This document shows, in pieces, positions 49,136 through 58,313 of a stretch of 64,000 nt of DNA. A program made the translations under genes and the position numbers. This DNA is from Hominenteromicrobium mulieris (GTDB lineage: Bacteria > Bacillota > Clostridia > Oscillospirales > Acutalibacteraceae). How positions within the stretch are numbered: the first letter of the stretch is position 1; each line of letters begins with the position of its first letter. The stretch spans positions 1-64,000 of the forward strand of contig JAJJOY010000008.1 in the NCBI GenBank assembly GCA_021029595.1. The letters are read 5' to 3'. The notes beneath the pieces were generated by a model, which was not told where the DNA came from, did not search any database, and worked only from the letters and a program-made list of their open reading frames with translations.

Positions 49136-49873
49136 TCAGAAAGCGAAATGATAAAAAGAGGGCTTGGGAGGCTCGGCGGGCTGAATGACACCGTTGATGA
49201 TGCAGCGGCCGTCGTGGCGGAACAGCGCATTTGCAAGCTCTTTTTCGGTTTTGATGCGGTACGGGAACGCCATGCCGGCTTTGCCGATGTTTGATTCGTG
49301 TTGTTCGTGCGTATCGCCGCCGCTGGTGCCGTAGAGGCGGTTCCTTTTTGCAAAATCATAGCCGCGGCTGTTGTCTTCGTCGGAGTTGCCGGCGTTGTAA
49401 ATTTCGGCGGCGTCCAATAGCTCCGGCTGCGGGAGTACGTTGGGGTCGATGTACGGCGCACGGCGGAAAGGATGCGCCTGCGAGATGAATCCGCCCGCTT
49501 CGTGCACGGCGTCGCAATAGTCTTTGATGGGCGCGACGTCGATATTCGGGTGTGCGAGCAGAAAATCGAGATCGATGCCGTAGGTGAGCACCTCTTTGCC
49601 GGAGCCGTAGTGGTGCTCAAGGCCGAACAGAATATCGAAATCCTTATCCTTTGCCCAGTCCTTTACGCGCAGGTAGGCGTTCCAGTAGGCGCGGACCTTA
49701 TCCTCCCACGGCAGGGTTTTATCAATGGCGGTGCTGCCCTGCAAAAAGTGATTTGTAAAGCACATACCGGCGTAGCCGCGGTCATAATAGACCTTGGCAA
49801 TGACCTCCGGCGGATTGTGTCCGCAGTGGCTGCACAGGCTGTCGTGCACGTGCATCTCGTATTTATACAGCAT
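49136..49873 (-). CDS. PHP-domain metal-dependent phosphoesterase
   Basis: This 245-aa protein starts at MLYKYEMHVHDSLCSHCG, behind AGAAGG. PHP ligands are visible: HVHDS, CFTNH, LFGLEHHY, ISQAHPFR and GGDTHEQ. This is the histidinol-phosphatase/tryptophan-synthesis-like PHP class with unknown substrate. It precedes the serine dehydratase gene by 13 bp and may be cotranscribed with it. Confidence 0.9.
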   Translation of the reverse strand: MLYKYEMHVHDSLCSHCGHNPPEVIAKVYYDRGYAGMCFTNHFLQGSTAIDKTLPWEDKVRAYWNAYLRVKDWAKDKDFDILFGLEHHYGSGKEVLTYGIDLDFLLAHPNIDVAPIKDYCDAVHEAGGFISQAHPFRRAPYIDPNVLPQPELLDAAEIYNAGNSDEDNSRGYDFAKRNRLYGTSGGDTHEQHESNIGKAGMAFPYRIKTEKELANALFRHDGRCIINGVIQPAEPPKPSFYHFAF

Positions 49874-49891
49874 AAGGATGCCTTCTTTCAC

Positions 49892-50095
49892 TTATTTTTT
49901 CGGCTTTAATTTACGGCGCTCGCCGTTCGGCTCTACGATGACCATGTTATCAAGCTGTGTACGCAGGTTTTTGCGGTAGGCTGCGATATATTCTTCGCGC
50001 AGGGCTTTGCGCTCTGCGGTCTCCGCTTCGGTGAGGCCCTCGGTTTTTGCTTTCTTTGCGAGGGCGTTGATGCGGTCTATCTTGCTTTGTTCCAT
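49892..50095 (-). CDS. DUF896 (UPF0291, YnzC-like) protein
   Basis: This 67-aa helical hairpin has MEQSKIDRINALAKKAKTEG, then LTEAETAERKALREEYIAAYR and NLRTQLDNMVIVEPNG, the full DUF896 signature. Family members are small cytoplasmic proteins of Firmicutes, one linked to the SOS response in B. subtilis. It has a GGAG site and belongs to the 50095-47917 gene string. Confidence 0.93.
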   Translation of the reverse strand: MEQSKIDRINALAKKAKTEGLTEAETAERKALREEYIAAYRKNLRTQLDNMVIVEPNGERRKLKPKK

Positions 50096-50118
50096 AAGAA
50101 ATTCTCCTTCATGTGGGA

Positions 50119-51519
50119 TCAGTCAACGTCGGAAACCACATTGTTCGCCCAAATGCCCGAGCGCAGCAGGATGGAGCCGATGATGACCTTGATGATATCT
50201 GCAAACTGCACGAGCGCATAGATGCCGATGATGGACAGCGCTGTGTAGCGGCTGCAGAAAAACGCGATGGGCAGCGGGATGAGCCAAGTAAATACGCAGT
50301 CAAACAGAAACGTGATGAACGTTTTGCCGCCGGAGCGAATGGTGAAGTACGTGACATGCGCAAATGCCTGAATGGGCAGTGCTGCGCCGGCGACGAACAG
50401 AAGCTCGGTTGTAAGGCGCTGTACCTCCGGCGTGGTGTTGTAAATGAGCGGGATAAACGGCGCGGTGATGGCGATGAGCGCGCCAACGCCGATGTGCAGC
50501 ACGACGGTAAAGAACAGAAGCTTATTATCCGTGCGCTTTGCTTCTTCAATCTCACCCGCGCCGAGCTGCTGGCCGATGATAATGGAAACGGCGTTGCCCA
50601 TGGCGAACATGATGACGCAGAAGAGGTTCCATACTGTGCCGGCAATGTTCGTGGCGGCGACGACGGTCAGACCGCGCGTGGAGTAGCTTTGGCTGATCAT
50701 CGTGGTGCCGATACTCCAGAAGAGCTCGTTAAGCATGAGCGGCGTGCCGGTGAGGAGGATCTTTTTCACGACGGCACCGGGCAAATACAGGCTTTTATAT
50801 AAGCCCTGTGCAAAAATAAATGTTTTTTCGCGGCGGTGGGTATGTATGATGAGATAGATTGCTTCAATATATCTTGCGATAACGGTGGCGATGGCTGCGC
50901 CGACGACGCCGAGGCGTGGTGCGCCAAAGCTGCCGAAAATGAGAATGTAGTTTAAGACAAAGTTTGTGACGATGGCGATGATGCTGGCGGTCATCGGGGA
51001 TACGGTCTCGCCGGTTTCACGCAGAGTGCTGGAATAGCTTTGCGAGAAGCTGAACGGTATGAGACCGATCAGCATGACGAACAGGTAGTTCTTCGCTTCG
51101 GAAAGCGTTAAGACGAGGTCGCCGCCGGATTCGCTTTCCGTGAGGAACAGCGAAATGAGCGGGTTATTGAAGAACAGAAGCGCGACGATGGCGATGACGG
51201 CCATTAAAACGCTGAAAATGAGCTTGAAGCGCAGCGCATAGCGCACGCCCTTGTGGTCGCCCTTGCCGTAGAACTGCGCGCCGAAAATGGACGCGCCCGC
51301 AAGGCCGCCGAAGATGGTGAGGTTAAAGGCGAACAAAAGCTGATTGACGATGGCGACACCGCTCATGGATTCGGTGCCGAGGCGGCCGACCATGACGTTA
51401 TCGAGCAGGCTGACAAAGCTTGTGATGCCCTGCTGCACGATCATCGGGATGATGAGGCGGATGAGGTTTGCGTAAAACTCCCGGTCGCCGATGAATTTTT
51501 CTTTGTATTTTTTGAACAT
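50119..51519 (-). CDS. MATE family efflux transporter
   Basis: This 466-aa protein has twelve hydrophobic segments. The N-terminal part has IPMIVQQGITSFVSLLDNVMVGRLGTESMSGVAIVNQL (about 28-65), the MATE hallmark, and AYWALRxG-type motifs of DinF/NorM are absent. The substrate is unknown. It has GGAGG before the start and, unlike the 20370 gene, no riboswitch-like leader. Confidence 0.92.
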   Translation of the reverse strand: MFKKYKEKFIGDREFYANLIRLIIPMIVQQGITSFVSLLDNVMVGRLGTESMSGVAIVNQLLFAFNLTIFGGLAGASIFGAQFYGKGDHKGVRYALRFKLIFSVLMAVIAIVALLFFNNPLISLFLTESESGGDLVLTLSEAKNYLFVMLIGLIPFSFSQSYSSTLRETGETVSPMTASIIAIVTNFVLNYILIFGSFGAPRLGVVGAAIATVIARYIEAIYLIIHTHRREKTFIFAQGLYKSLYLPGAVVKKILLTGTPLMLNELFWSIGTTMISQSYSTRGLTVVAATNIAGTVWNLFCVIMFAMGNAVSIIIGQQLGAGEIEEAKRTDNKLLFFTVVLHIGVGALIAITAPFIPLIYNTTPEVQRLTTELLFVAGAALPIQAFAHVTYFTIRSGGKTFITFLFDCVFTWLIPLPIAFFCSRYTALSIIGIYALVQFADIIKVIIGSILLRSGIWANNVVSDVD

Positions 51520-51642
51520 AACTCCTCCAAAATATCCTAAAGCTTGATTTTAAAAAATTTATATCATCAAAACAGAGCTTCGCGTGACACGGCTGCGTGC
51601 GCCTGTTCTGTTCCCAAAAGAGAACCGTCCGTTTGACGGTTT

Positions 51643-52326
51643 TTATCGGTCTTCGGGCGGCAAAAGCTCGCCCAAAAGCGCTGTGTAGTCTGTGATGCAG
51701 CGGTCGCAGAGCTTTTGAAGCGCTATGCGGTCGCCTTCTTCCACAGCTTCGCTCAACACGCCGATGACCGAAAAGCCGGCGGCTTTTGCCGTTTTGGCGG
51801 CGTAGAGCGCGTCTTCAAACACAACGGTCTCATGCGGGGCGGCCTTTAAATCGGCCGCGCACTTTAAATAAATATCCGGGTGCTCTTTGCTTTTGCCGAT
51901 GGTGGTGCAGCTTTCGATGACGGAAATGTACGGCGACATATCAAGGCGATCGAACGCGGGCCTTAAGGACGCAATGTCCGATGCGGTTGCGACGGCTGCG
52001 GGAATGTGGCGCTCTGAGAGCGCTTTTAAAAACGCCGCCGCGCCGGTGATCTCGGGCACTTCTTTGGCGTAGCCCTCGCGGGCGAGTGCGATGATGCCCT
52101 CATGAATCTCCTCAACGGTGCCCTCAACATGGAGTACGTCGTGGTAATACTTGGCGCATTGCTCAAGCGAGAGGCTGTTTAGGGTGCGGAACAGATCGTC
52201 GGGTGCTGCGATGCCCATTTTTTCGGCGAACGCGAACGTGAGTTTATTCCACATGGGTGTGCTGTTTAAAAGCGTACCGTCCACATCAAAAATGGCGGCG
52301 CGGATCTTTTCGGAATCTTTGAACAT
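51643..52326 (-). CDS. HAD superfamily phosphatase (beta-phosphoglucomutase-like)
   Basis: This 227-aa protein starts at MFKDSEKIRAAIFDVDGTLL, behind AAAGGAG. The HAD motifs are DVDGTLLNS (14-22), AVATASD (about 120), K in TTIGKSKEHPD and VVFEDA (about 170). The cap is helical as in beta-PGM and phosphonatase-type enzymes. Substrate is unknown. It stands alone. Confidence 0.92.
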   Translation of the reverse strand: MFKDSEKIRAAIFDVDGTLLNSTPMWNKLTFAFAEKMGIAAPDDLFRTLNSLSLEQCAKYYHDVLHVEGTVEEIHEGIIALAREGYAKEVPEITGAAAFLKALSERHIPAAVATASDIASLRPAFDRLDMSPYISVIESCTTIGKSKEHPDIYLKCAADLKAAPHETVVFEDALYAAKTAKAAGFSVIGVLSEAVEEGDRIALQKLCDRCITDYTALLGELLPPEDR

Positions 52327-52452
52327 GAAAGCTCCTTTCAAAAAGGCGGACAAAAAAAGCCCGCCCGCGTGCATATACATTAGGAGTATACCACGCAGGC
52401 GGAGGTATTTCAAGGATATAAGGGGCGTTTTACGGAGCTTTTCGACACAAAA

Positions 52453-53079
52453 TTACTCCATGCCAATGACCTTTTTAATGGCGTCTATGCCGTGTTGTAC
52501 TTCTTTACCGAAGGCCTCTGCCATGCCCTCACTGCTTTCACCGCTCGTTTCCGGCTCGCCGAGCAGAAGGAAGAATACGTAATCGCCGTCGGCGTAAATT
52601 TCGGCGGCCTCTATTTTGTCTTTGCTTGCGGTGAAATCTTCATCTGCAAGCAGGCGCTGCTTATAAGCCGCGAGCTTCTCTTTGACTTCGTCCGTTTTGC
52701 CTTCTTTGACTTTTACGGCGATGAACGTATCCGGGTGGGCCTTCTGCGCGGTGTTTTCAGCGTATACCTCTTCGTAAAGCGAGTCGTCCATGCCGAGCTC
52801 TGAGCGAATTTCATCTTCGGTCAGTTTCGTATCGGGGTAATATTTGTCGCCATAGGCTTCACGCAGGGCATCGCGGAAGGCGGAAAGGCCGAGCGCGGTC
52901 TCCGGCATAACGGAGGTGTCGTTCGGGGATTCACTCACATCCGGGGAAGGCGACGCAGACTGCGCGGGCTTTTCACTTGCGGCAGATGAGGAGGACGAGC
53001 TTTCGGTCGTTCGGCTTGCGCAGCCCGTGAATGAAAGCACCAAGAGCAAAGCAAGCAGAGCGGGAAAAATTCTTTTCAT
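52453..53079 (-). CDS. DUF4358 lipoprotein
   Basis: This 208-aa protein starts MKRIFPALLALLLVLSFTGC, a signal peptide with a lipobox (LSFTGC, lipidated Cys 20). A Ser/Glu-rich linker (21-60) is followed by the DUF4358 domain, with the pattern IYADGDYVFFLLLG near the end. It is held on the outer face of the membrane; role unknown. Confidence 0.88.
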   Translation of the reverse strand: MKRIFPALLALLLVLSFTGCASRTTESSSSSSAASEKPAQSASPSPDVSESPNDTSVMPETALGLSAFRDALREAYGDKYYPDTKLTEDEIRSELGMDDSLYEEVYAENTAQKAHPDTFIAVKVKEGKTDEVKEKLAAYKQRLLADEDFTASKDKIEAAEIYADGDYVFFLLLGEPETSGESSEGMAEAFGKEVQHGIDAIKKVIGME

Positions 53080-53204
53080 ATCGGATCGATCCTTTCTACA
53101 AAAATAGCGTGCGCGGCGGTATGCCGCGTTACCCATAGAATGCCCGTCTTTTTGCGGAATAAACGCCGAAAACGATGCGTTTTCTTCGGTTTGCCGGAAA
53201 TGAT

Positions 53205-53232
53205 TGAAAAGTTCAAGCTTTTATAGTATACT
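53205..53232 (+). promoter_or_regulatory. Promoter of the 53283 gene
   Basis: TTGAAA, a 16-bp spacer and TATACT (53227-53232). Confidence 0.65.
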
Positions 53233-53282
53233 GTGAACAAAGCGGCTGAAAACAGCACGTTTCGCATTTGGAGGTGGGAAGT

Positions 53283-54035
53283 ATGGCGCGGCATCAGGCT
53301 GCGGAACGGGAGAAAAGCGTCTCGGTTTTGGCATCGTTGCTTCCGTTTTTATCGGTTTTATACAGTGAATTTATTTTTGCATATTTTGCGCATATGCCCA
53401 TAACGCCCGTGAAGGTATGGATGGCGCTGGGACTTGGCGGCATCGCGCTGGCGCTTTCGCGCACGACGCCGTTAAAAGGGCTGAACTTTCTGCTTTTAAC
53501 CGTGTGGACGGTGGGCCTTTGGGGCTTTACGTTCGTGCAGTTTTTATACCGGCAGATGTTCGGCGTCTGCATGGGACTGAAGGCCGGTATAAAAGGCCTG
53601 GAATTTTTAGCCGGGCTTGTGCAGATCATCGGGCAGAATTGGCTTTTTTCGCTTTTGATGATTGTGGTGCCGGTGCTGCATTTTACACTGACGCGCAGCC
53701 TTTTAAAGAGACGCGTGAGTGTACTGGGCAAGCTTACGGGTGCAAACTGGATGGCCCCGCTCGGCGCGTGGCTGCTTTCTGCAATCCTGATTTTCGCGGG
53801 CGTTGTGCTCGGTCTGCGCGGCACGGCGGGCGAGCCCTCCGAACGGCAACTCCTAATGACGCGCTTTGATGCGGAGGCGTCGTTACAATCCTTCGGCGCG
53901 GCACCGGAATTTTTGCTGGATGTAAAGTACAACGTGCTGCACATAGCGGGTGAAGAGACGGTGGAATATTACCTTGTGCAGGACGGAAAAGACCCCGTGC
54001 AGGTAACGCCGACTCCTGAGTCGGAGAATTCCTGA
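53283..54035 (+). CDS. Hypothetical membrane protein
   Basis: This 250-aa protein starts at MARHQAAEREKSVS, behind GGAGGTGGG. Five hydrophobic segments are visible (about 17-40, 48-66, 70-90, 122-145 and 160-183), then a soluble C-terminal tail (FLLDVKYNVLHIAGEETVEYYL). No family is recognised. It lies upstream of the XpaC-TelA cluster but has its own promoter. Confidence 0.7.
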   Translation: MARHQAAEREKSVSVLASLLPFLSVLYSEFIFAYFAHMPITPVKVWMALGLGGIALALSRTTPLKGLNFLLLTVWTVGLWGFTFVQFLYRQMFGVCMGLKAGIKGLEFLAGLVQIIGQNWLFSLLMIVVPVLHFTLTRSLLKRRVSVLGKLTGANWMAPLGAWLLSAILIFAGVVLGLRGTAGEPSERQLLMTRFDAEASLQSFGAAPEFLLDVKYNVLHIAGEETVEYYLVQDGKDPVQVTPTPESENS

Positions 54036-54063
54036 AAAAACTCTGAAATTCACCCGGAAGTTC

Positions 54064-54092
54064 TTGACCCGGGTTTCAGAAAAACGTACAAT
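54064..54092 (+). promoter_or_regulatory. Promoter of the xpaC-telA-lemA-TPM cluster
   Basis: TTGACC (54064-54069), 17 bp, TACAAT (54087-54092). Confidence 0.7.
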
Positions 54093-54115
54093 AATAGAGT
54101 AAAGTCGAATAAGTG

Positions 54116-54144
54116 GGTGTGTCCCGGCTTTGCCGGGACACACC
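54116..54144 (+). other. Perfect 13-bp hairpin in the cluster leader
   Basis: GGTGTGTCCCGGC and GCCGGGACACACC pair around TTT. It lies about 20 nt after the predicted transcription start and is not followed by a T-run. A five-codon frame (MKHYR, ATG 54163) with its own GGAG site lies between it and the first gene. Confidence 0.6.
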
Positions 54145-54187
54145 ACAGCAAAATGGAGATTTATGAAGCATTACCGTTAGAAAGGCG

Positions 54188-55435
54188 GTGCCAAAAACGA
54201 ACACACAAAATCCGAACGAACAAAACAGAAACACGAATACGCCGAACGGCGTGAATTACACGAACCCGCTCCAAAACGAGTTTGAAAACTCCGCGACATA
54301 CCGCGTTATCCACAAGGTGGGCGACAAGGTGACGGAGAGCGTGAATAACCTCGATGGGGAGAAGATTTCCCGCGAGGTGCAGGGTGCGGTGAACGGCGTT
54401 GTAAACGAAGTGAACCGTGTGGCGGAGACCGTAAACCGCAAGTTTAACACGAACGCGCGGACAAATTATCAGTCGCCGCAGGGGCAGAATCCGGACGGTA
54501 CGTACCACTATTCCTACACGCAGACGGCGTACTCGAATTACAAGCGCCCGAATACAAACCCGAATCAGGCTCCGAGCAGCGCGCCCGGCGGACCGTATAA
54601 TCCGCCGCGCGGCACAGCGCCGCGAAATACCGTTTCGCAGAACGGTGCGCCCGTGCAGCAGCCGAAAAAGGCGCCGCGCAAGCAGGACATGATCGAAAAG
54701 TACAAGCCCTCAAACGGCCGCTATTGGCTGACGGGCATCGTGTGTATGCTGTATGCGCTGAACGGCTCGCTTTACCGCTGGCAGGACCTCATCACGTTTG
54801 CTGTGGTGGGTGCGGCGGCGTTTTTCATCGGCGGCAAAATTTTCAAGGGCAAAAAGTATTATGTGCCGGCGGAATCCGTACAGCCGGAGAAAAAGCCCGA
54901 GCCCGAAAAGAAGCCGGAGCCGAAAGCGGAGCCGCAGAAAAAGGTCTCCACCGGCGATCCCGAGGTGGACAAGATCATTGAGGAAGGCTACAAATATCTG
55001 CATGAGCTGCGCGACGTGAACATCCGCATCCCGGACGAGGTGATGACAAAGCGCATCGACCGCATGGAAGTGGCTTCTGCCGATATTTTTGCGTATATCG
55101 CGGAGCACCCCGAAAAAGCAGCGGAGATCCGCCGGTTTATGAACTACTATCTGCCGACAACGCTGAAGCTTCTGAACAGCTATGATAAGCTGAGCCGCCA
55201 GAGAGTGAAGGGCGAGAACATTCAAAAGACGATGTTTGAGATTGAAGGCATGATGGAGACGATCGCGGGCGCGTTTGAAAAGCAGCTGGATAGCCTGTTT
55301 GATGACGATGCGCTGGACATTGCGGCGGACATCAGCGTGATGGAATCCATTTTGAAGCAGGAGGGCCTTTCCGGCGAAGACATGAAAATGCCGGGCCTTG
55401 ACCCGAACGACACAAGCAAAACACAGACAAAGTGA
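54188..55435 (+). CDS. XpaC-like (5-bromo-4-chloroindolyl phosphate hydrolysis) protein
   Basis: This 415-aa protein has an Asn-rich, low-complexity N-terminus (1-35), then amphipathic and disordered segments up to about 170 and two membrane segments (about 177-193 and 200-220). The C-terminal XpaC domain is helical (KIIEEGYKYLHELRDVNIRIPDEVMTKRIDRME, about 258-290, to the end). A GTG start without a clear ribosome spacing is assumed; the gene may depend on the short upstream frame. XpaC and TelA pairs are linked to resistance to toxic anions and membrane stress. Confidence 0.8.
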   Translation: MPKTNTQNPNEQNRNTNTPNGVNYTNPLQNEFENSATYRVIHKVGDKVTESVNNLDGEKISREVQGAVNGVVNEVNRVAETVNRKFNTNARTNYQSPQGQNPDGTYHYSYTQTAYSNYKRPNTNPNQAPSSAPGGPYNPPRGTAPRNTVSQNGAPVQQPKKAPRKQDMIEKYKPSNGRYWLTGIVCMLYALNGSLYRWQDLITFAVVGAAAFFIGGKIFKGKKYYVPAESVQPEKKPEPEKKPEPKAEPQKKVSTGDPEVDKIIEEGYKYLHELRDVNIRIPDEVMTKRIDRMEVASADIFAYIAEHPEKAAEIRRFMNYYLPTTLKLLNSYDKLSRQRVKGENIQKTMFEIEGMMETIAGAFEKQLDSLFDDDALDIAADISVMESILKQEGLSGEDMKMPGLDPNDTSKTQTK

Positions 55436-55482
55436 TTTTTGACCGTGTGACGCACACGGTGAATATAAGGAGGACGAACAAC

Positions 55483-56637
55483 ATGAGCGACGTGAAATTG
55501 ACCTTAGAGCCCGAGCTGGAGACCCCCGCACCCGGCATTCCCACCCTGACGCTGGACGGCGTGGAGGAAGAAAAGCCCGTAGCCCCTGAGAAAAAAGAAG
55601 AGGAACAGCCCGAAGTGCAGCTTACGCCCGAAGAACAGAAGGTCGTAGACGACTTTGCGGAAAAAATTGACATTACAAGCTCTGCGCTCGTGATGCAGTA
55701 TGGTTCCGGCGCACAGAAGAAAATTGCAAACTTCTCCGACACGGCGCTTGCAAATGTGCGCACGAAGGACCTCGGTGAAGTAGGCGATGAGATCGCGAAC
55801 CTTGTTGTAGAGCTGAAAAGCTTTGATGCGGGCGAGGAGGAAAAGGGTTTCCTCGGCTTCTTTAAAAAGCAGGCAAACCGCCTCGATGGCATGAAGGCAC
55901 GTTACGACAAGGCCGAAGTGAACGTGAATAAGATTGCGTCTTCCCTTGAGGGCCACCAGGTGCAGCTGATGAAGGACATCGTGATGCTCGATAAGCTGTA
56001 CGAAACGAACCTTGCGTACCACAAAGAGCTTTCCATGTACATTCTGGCGGGCAAAAAGCGCCTGAAAAGAGAGCGCGAAACGACGCTGGAAGAGCTGAAA
56101 GCAAAGGCACAGCGCTCCGGCCTGCCGGAGGACGCGCAGGCGGCAAACGACTTTGCACAGCAGTGCGACAGCTTTGAAAAGAAGCTGCATGACCTCGAGC
56201 TGACCCGCATGGTTTCCGTGCAGATGTCGCCGCAAATTCGTCTTGTGCAGAACAACGACCGTTTGATGGCGGAGAAAATTCAGTCCACCATTGTGAACAC
56301 CATTCCGCTTTGGAAGAGCCAGATGGTATTGGCGCTTGGCGTGGCGCACTCTGCAGATGCGGTGCGCGCACAGCGTGAAGTGACCGATATGACGAACGAG
56401 CTGCTGCGCAAGAATGCAGAAAAGCTGAAGATGAGCACCATTGAGACGGCGCGCGAATCCGAGCGCGGCATTGTTGACATGGAGACGCTGCGCCAGACAA
56501 ACCAGTCGCTCATCTCGACACTCGATGAAGTTGTGAAAATTCAGGAAGAGGGCAAGACCCGCCGCCGCGAAGCGGAGCAGGAGCTCGGCCGTTTGGAAAA
56601 CGAGCTGAAGCAGAAGCTTTTAGACATTCGCGCGTAA
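55483..56637 (+). CDS. telA: TelA family toxic-anion-resistance protein
   Basis: This 384-aa protein starts at MSDVKLTLEPELE, behind AAGGAGG. It is a soluble, helical coiled-coil protein with FGFFKKQANR-like, QIRLVQNNDRLMAEKIQSTIVNTIPLWKSQMVLAL and MTNELLRKNAEKL segments that define TelA. The family confers tellurite and cationic-antibiotic tolerance in several bacteria. It lies 47 bp after xpaC. Confidence 0.93.
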   Translation: MSDVKLTLEPELETPAPGIPTLTLDGVEEEKPVAPEKKEEEQPEVQLTPEEQKVVDDFAEKIDITSSALVMQYGSGAQKKIANFSDTALANVRTKDLGEVGDEIANLVVELKSFDAGEEEKGFLGFFKKQANRLDGMKARYDKAEVNVNKIASSLEGHQVQLMKDIVMLDKLYETNLAYHKELSMYILAGKKRLKRERETTLEELKAKAQRSGLPEDAQAANDFAQQCDSFEKKLHDLELTRMVSVQMSPQIRLVQNNDRLMAEKIQSTIVNTIPLWKSQMVLALGVAHSADAVRAQREVTDMTNELLRKNAEKLKMSTIETARESERGIVDMETLRQTNQSLISTLDEVVKIQEEGKTRRREAEQELGRLENELKQKLLDIRA

Positions 56638-56754
56638 ATAAAGAGAACACCGGCCGGGTTGTGCTTGCAGTGCTGCCCGGCTGTGCGTTTATAGACTTTA
56701 AATTTGCTTGTCATGAATTTGCATGTAGACAGAAAAAGCAGAAAGGAAATTTTT

Positions 56755-57315
56755 ATGAAAAAGAAAAACGATGGCGTAAAAGCCGTGGGCCGTGTTTCGG
56801 CGGTCATTGCGATGGTGGTGTTAATTTTGGCGGCGATCCCAGTCGGCGCGTGTATATCTTTGTCGCGCGAGCGCAACAATGTGACGGCGGAATACTACGG
56901 TTCCGACGACGTGTACGGCGTTTTGGACCAGGTCTCGATGATGGTTTCCGAAGCATCGAATCTGGTGACGATCGCGGAAAAATACAGCGAGACGGATTTG
57001 ACGCTTGTAGATGCCGTGCGTACCGCGCAGAACGCGGTGAAAAAGGCCGAGCGCCCGGCGGACAAGTACGCGGCTTTAAACGACCTGACGACGGCGGTGA
57101 AGGCGATGTATCGCCAGATCAAGAATATCGACATGAATGAGGAGGACGCAACGTACCGCGAATCGCTGATGTCGAACTACAATTCCGACTTGGATTATCT
57201 GATGCGCGACGATTACAACGATAAAGCCGCCGCATTCAACGATGCGCTGCACAATTCGCCTGCGTATGCACTGGCGAAGCTGGTGGGCATCGGCGACGTG
57301 GAGCTGTTCGCGTAA
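56755..57315 (+). CDS. LemA-like small membrane protein
   Basis: This 186-aa protein has an AAAGGAAA site. One membrane segment (12-33) is followed by a helical extracytoplasmic domain with VSMMVSEASNLVTIAEKY and DAVRTAQNAVKKAERPADKYAALNDLTTAVKAMY, which matches the LemA pattern of long helices. It is followed by a TPM-domain gene, the usual partner. Confidence 0.75.
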   Translation: MKKKNDGVKAVGRVSAVIAMVVLILAAIPVGACISLSRERNNVTAEYYGSDDVYGVLDQVSMMVSEASNLVTIAEKYSETDLTLVDAVRTAQNAVKKAERPADKYAALNDLTTAVKAMYRQIKNIDMNEEDATYRESLMSNYNSDLDYLMRDDYNDKAAAFNDALHNSPAYALAKLVGIGDVELFA

Positions 57316-57347
57316 AAGTTTGAAACGGACAGGGAAAGGAAATGCTT

Positions 57348-58313
57348 ATGACAAAGACCGTACATCCTGTTTTGAAAAAGACGGGCGCTGTGCTGCTTAC
57401 GGTGCTGGTGCTCGTACTTATGGCGGTGCCGGCGTTTGCCGTGACGTTGCCGGATGCCCCGACGGGCTATGTGTATGACGGCGCGAATGTGCTTTCGCCC
57501 TCGACGGAAAGCTATATTGAGCGCACGGGCAGCGCACTTGCCGAAGCCTGCGGCGCGGAGGTCGTGGTGGCGACCGTGGATTTCACCGACGGCGAGGACA
57601 TTGCCGATTATGCGTATGACCTCTTTAACAAGTGGGGCATCGGTGACAAGAAAGCGAATAACGGTCTCTTGATTCTGCTTTCCATCGGTGCGGAGGATTA
57701 CTACGCCGAGCCGGGCGCGGGGCTGACCGATGTTTTTACCGGCGGCGTGCTGGACGCGATGCTGTATGACTACCTTGAGGACGATTTTGCCGCGAAAGAT
57801 TACGACAGCGGCGTGAAAAAGGTCTACGCCCGCGCGGTGGAGATTTTGGAAGACCACTACAATGTCTCGTATTTCACGGGTACAACAAACAACGCGAATG
57901 CGAACACTAATTATAATTATGCGAATAATAATACATCCGGCGGAATTTTATACGGATTCCAGCGCTTCTTCTCGCGGGTCTGGCGGTTCTTCTTTGTGGT
58001 TCTGTTTGTCATTTTGATTATTGCGCTGAGCGTGCTGCGTCCGCGCAGACGGTATTACCGCAGAGGTTGGGGTGCACCGCCCCCGCCGCCTCCGATGGGC
58101 GGCTTCTGGCGCGGACCTCGTCCGCCGCGCGGCCCGGGTGGTCCCGGATTCGGCGGCCCGAGGCCGGGTGGATTTAGCGGCTCGCGTCCCTCGGGCGGTC
58201 CCCGTCCCGGTGGCGGACGCTCCGGCGGCTTTGGCAGCGGCCGTTCGGGCGGCGGTGCGCCGCGCGCAGGCGGAGGCTCCACGCATGGCGGAGGTGCAGG
58301 CAGAAGAAGATGA
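57348..58313 (+). CDS. TPM-domain membrane protein with Gly/Pro/Arg-rich tail
   Basis: This 321-aa protein is read from ATG 57348; ATG 57342 lies within the ribosome site. It has a signal peptide (to about residue 28), then a TPM domain (YVYDGANVLSPSTESYIERTG, VVVATVDFTDGEDIADYAYDLFNKWGIG, NNGLLILLSI, about 38-170), a membrane segment (about 208-228) and a very Gly/Pro/Arg/Ser-rich tail from 232 on. TPM domains sit outside the membrane and act with LemA. The 4-nt overlap with the next gene shows coupling. Confidence 0.85.
   Translation: MTKTVHPVLKKTGAVLLTVLVLVLMAVPAFAVTLPDAPTGYVYDGANVLSPSTESYIERTGSALAEACGAEVVVATVDFTDGEDIADYAYDLFNKWGIGDKKANNGLLILLSIGAEDYYAEPGAGLTDVFTGGVLDAMLYDYLEDDFAAKDYDSGVKKVYARAVEILEDHYNVSYFTGTTNNANANTNYNYANNNTSGGILYGFQRFFSRVWRFFFVVLFVILIIALSVLRPRRRYYRRGWGAPPPPPPMGGFWRGPRPPRGPGGPGFGGPRPGGFSGSRPSGGPRPGGGRSGGFGSGRSGGGAPRAGGGSTHGGGAGRRR

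Noticed and set aside
47917-49620. N-terminal extension of the serine dehydratase by 166 residues
   Set aside because: The extension overlaps the PHP gene antisense-like in another frame, is low-complexity Ser/Thr/Arg and has no ribosome site, while ATG 49122 has AAAGGA and the family's usual N-terminus.
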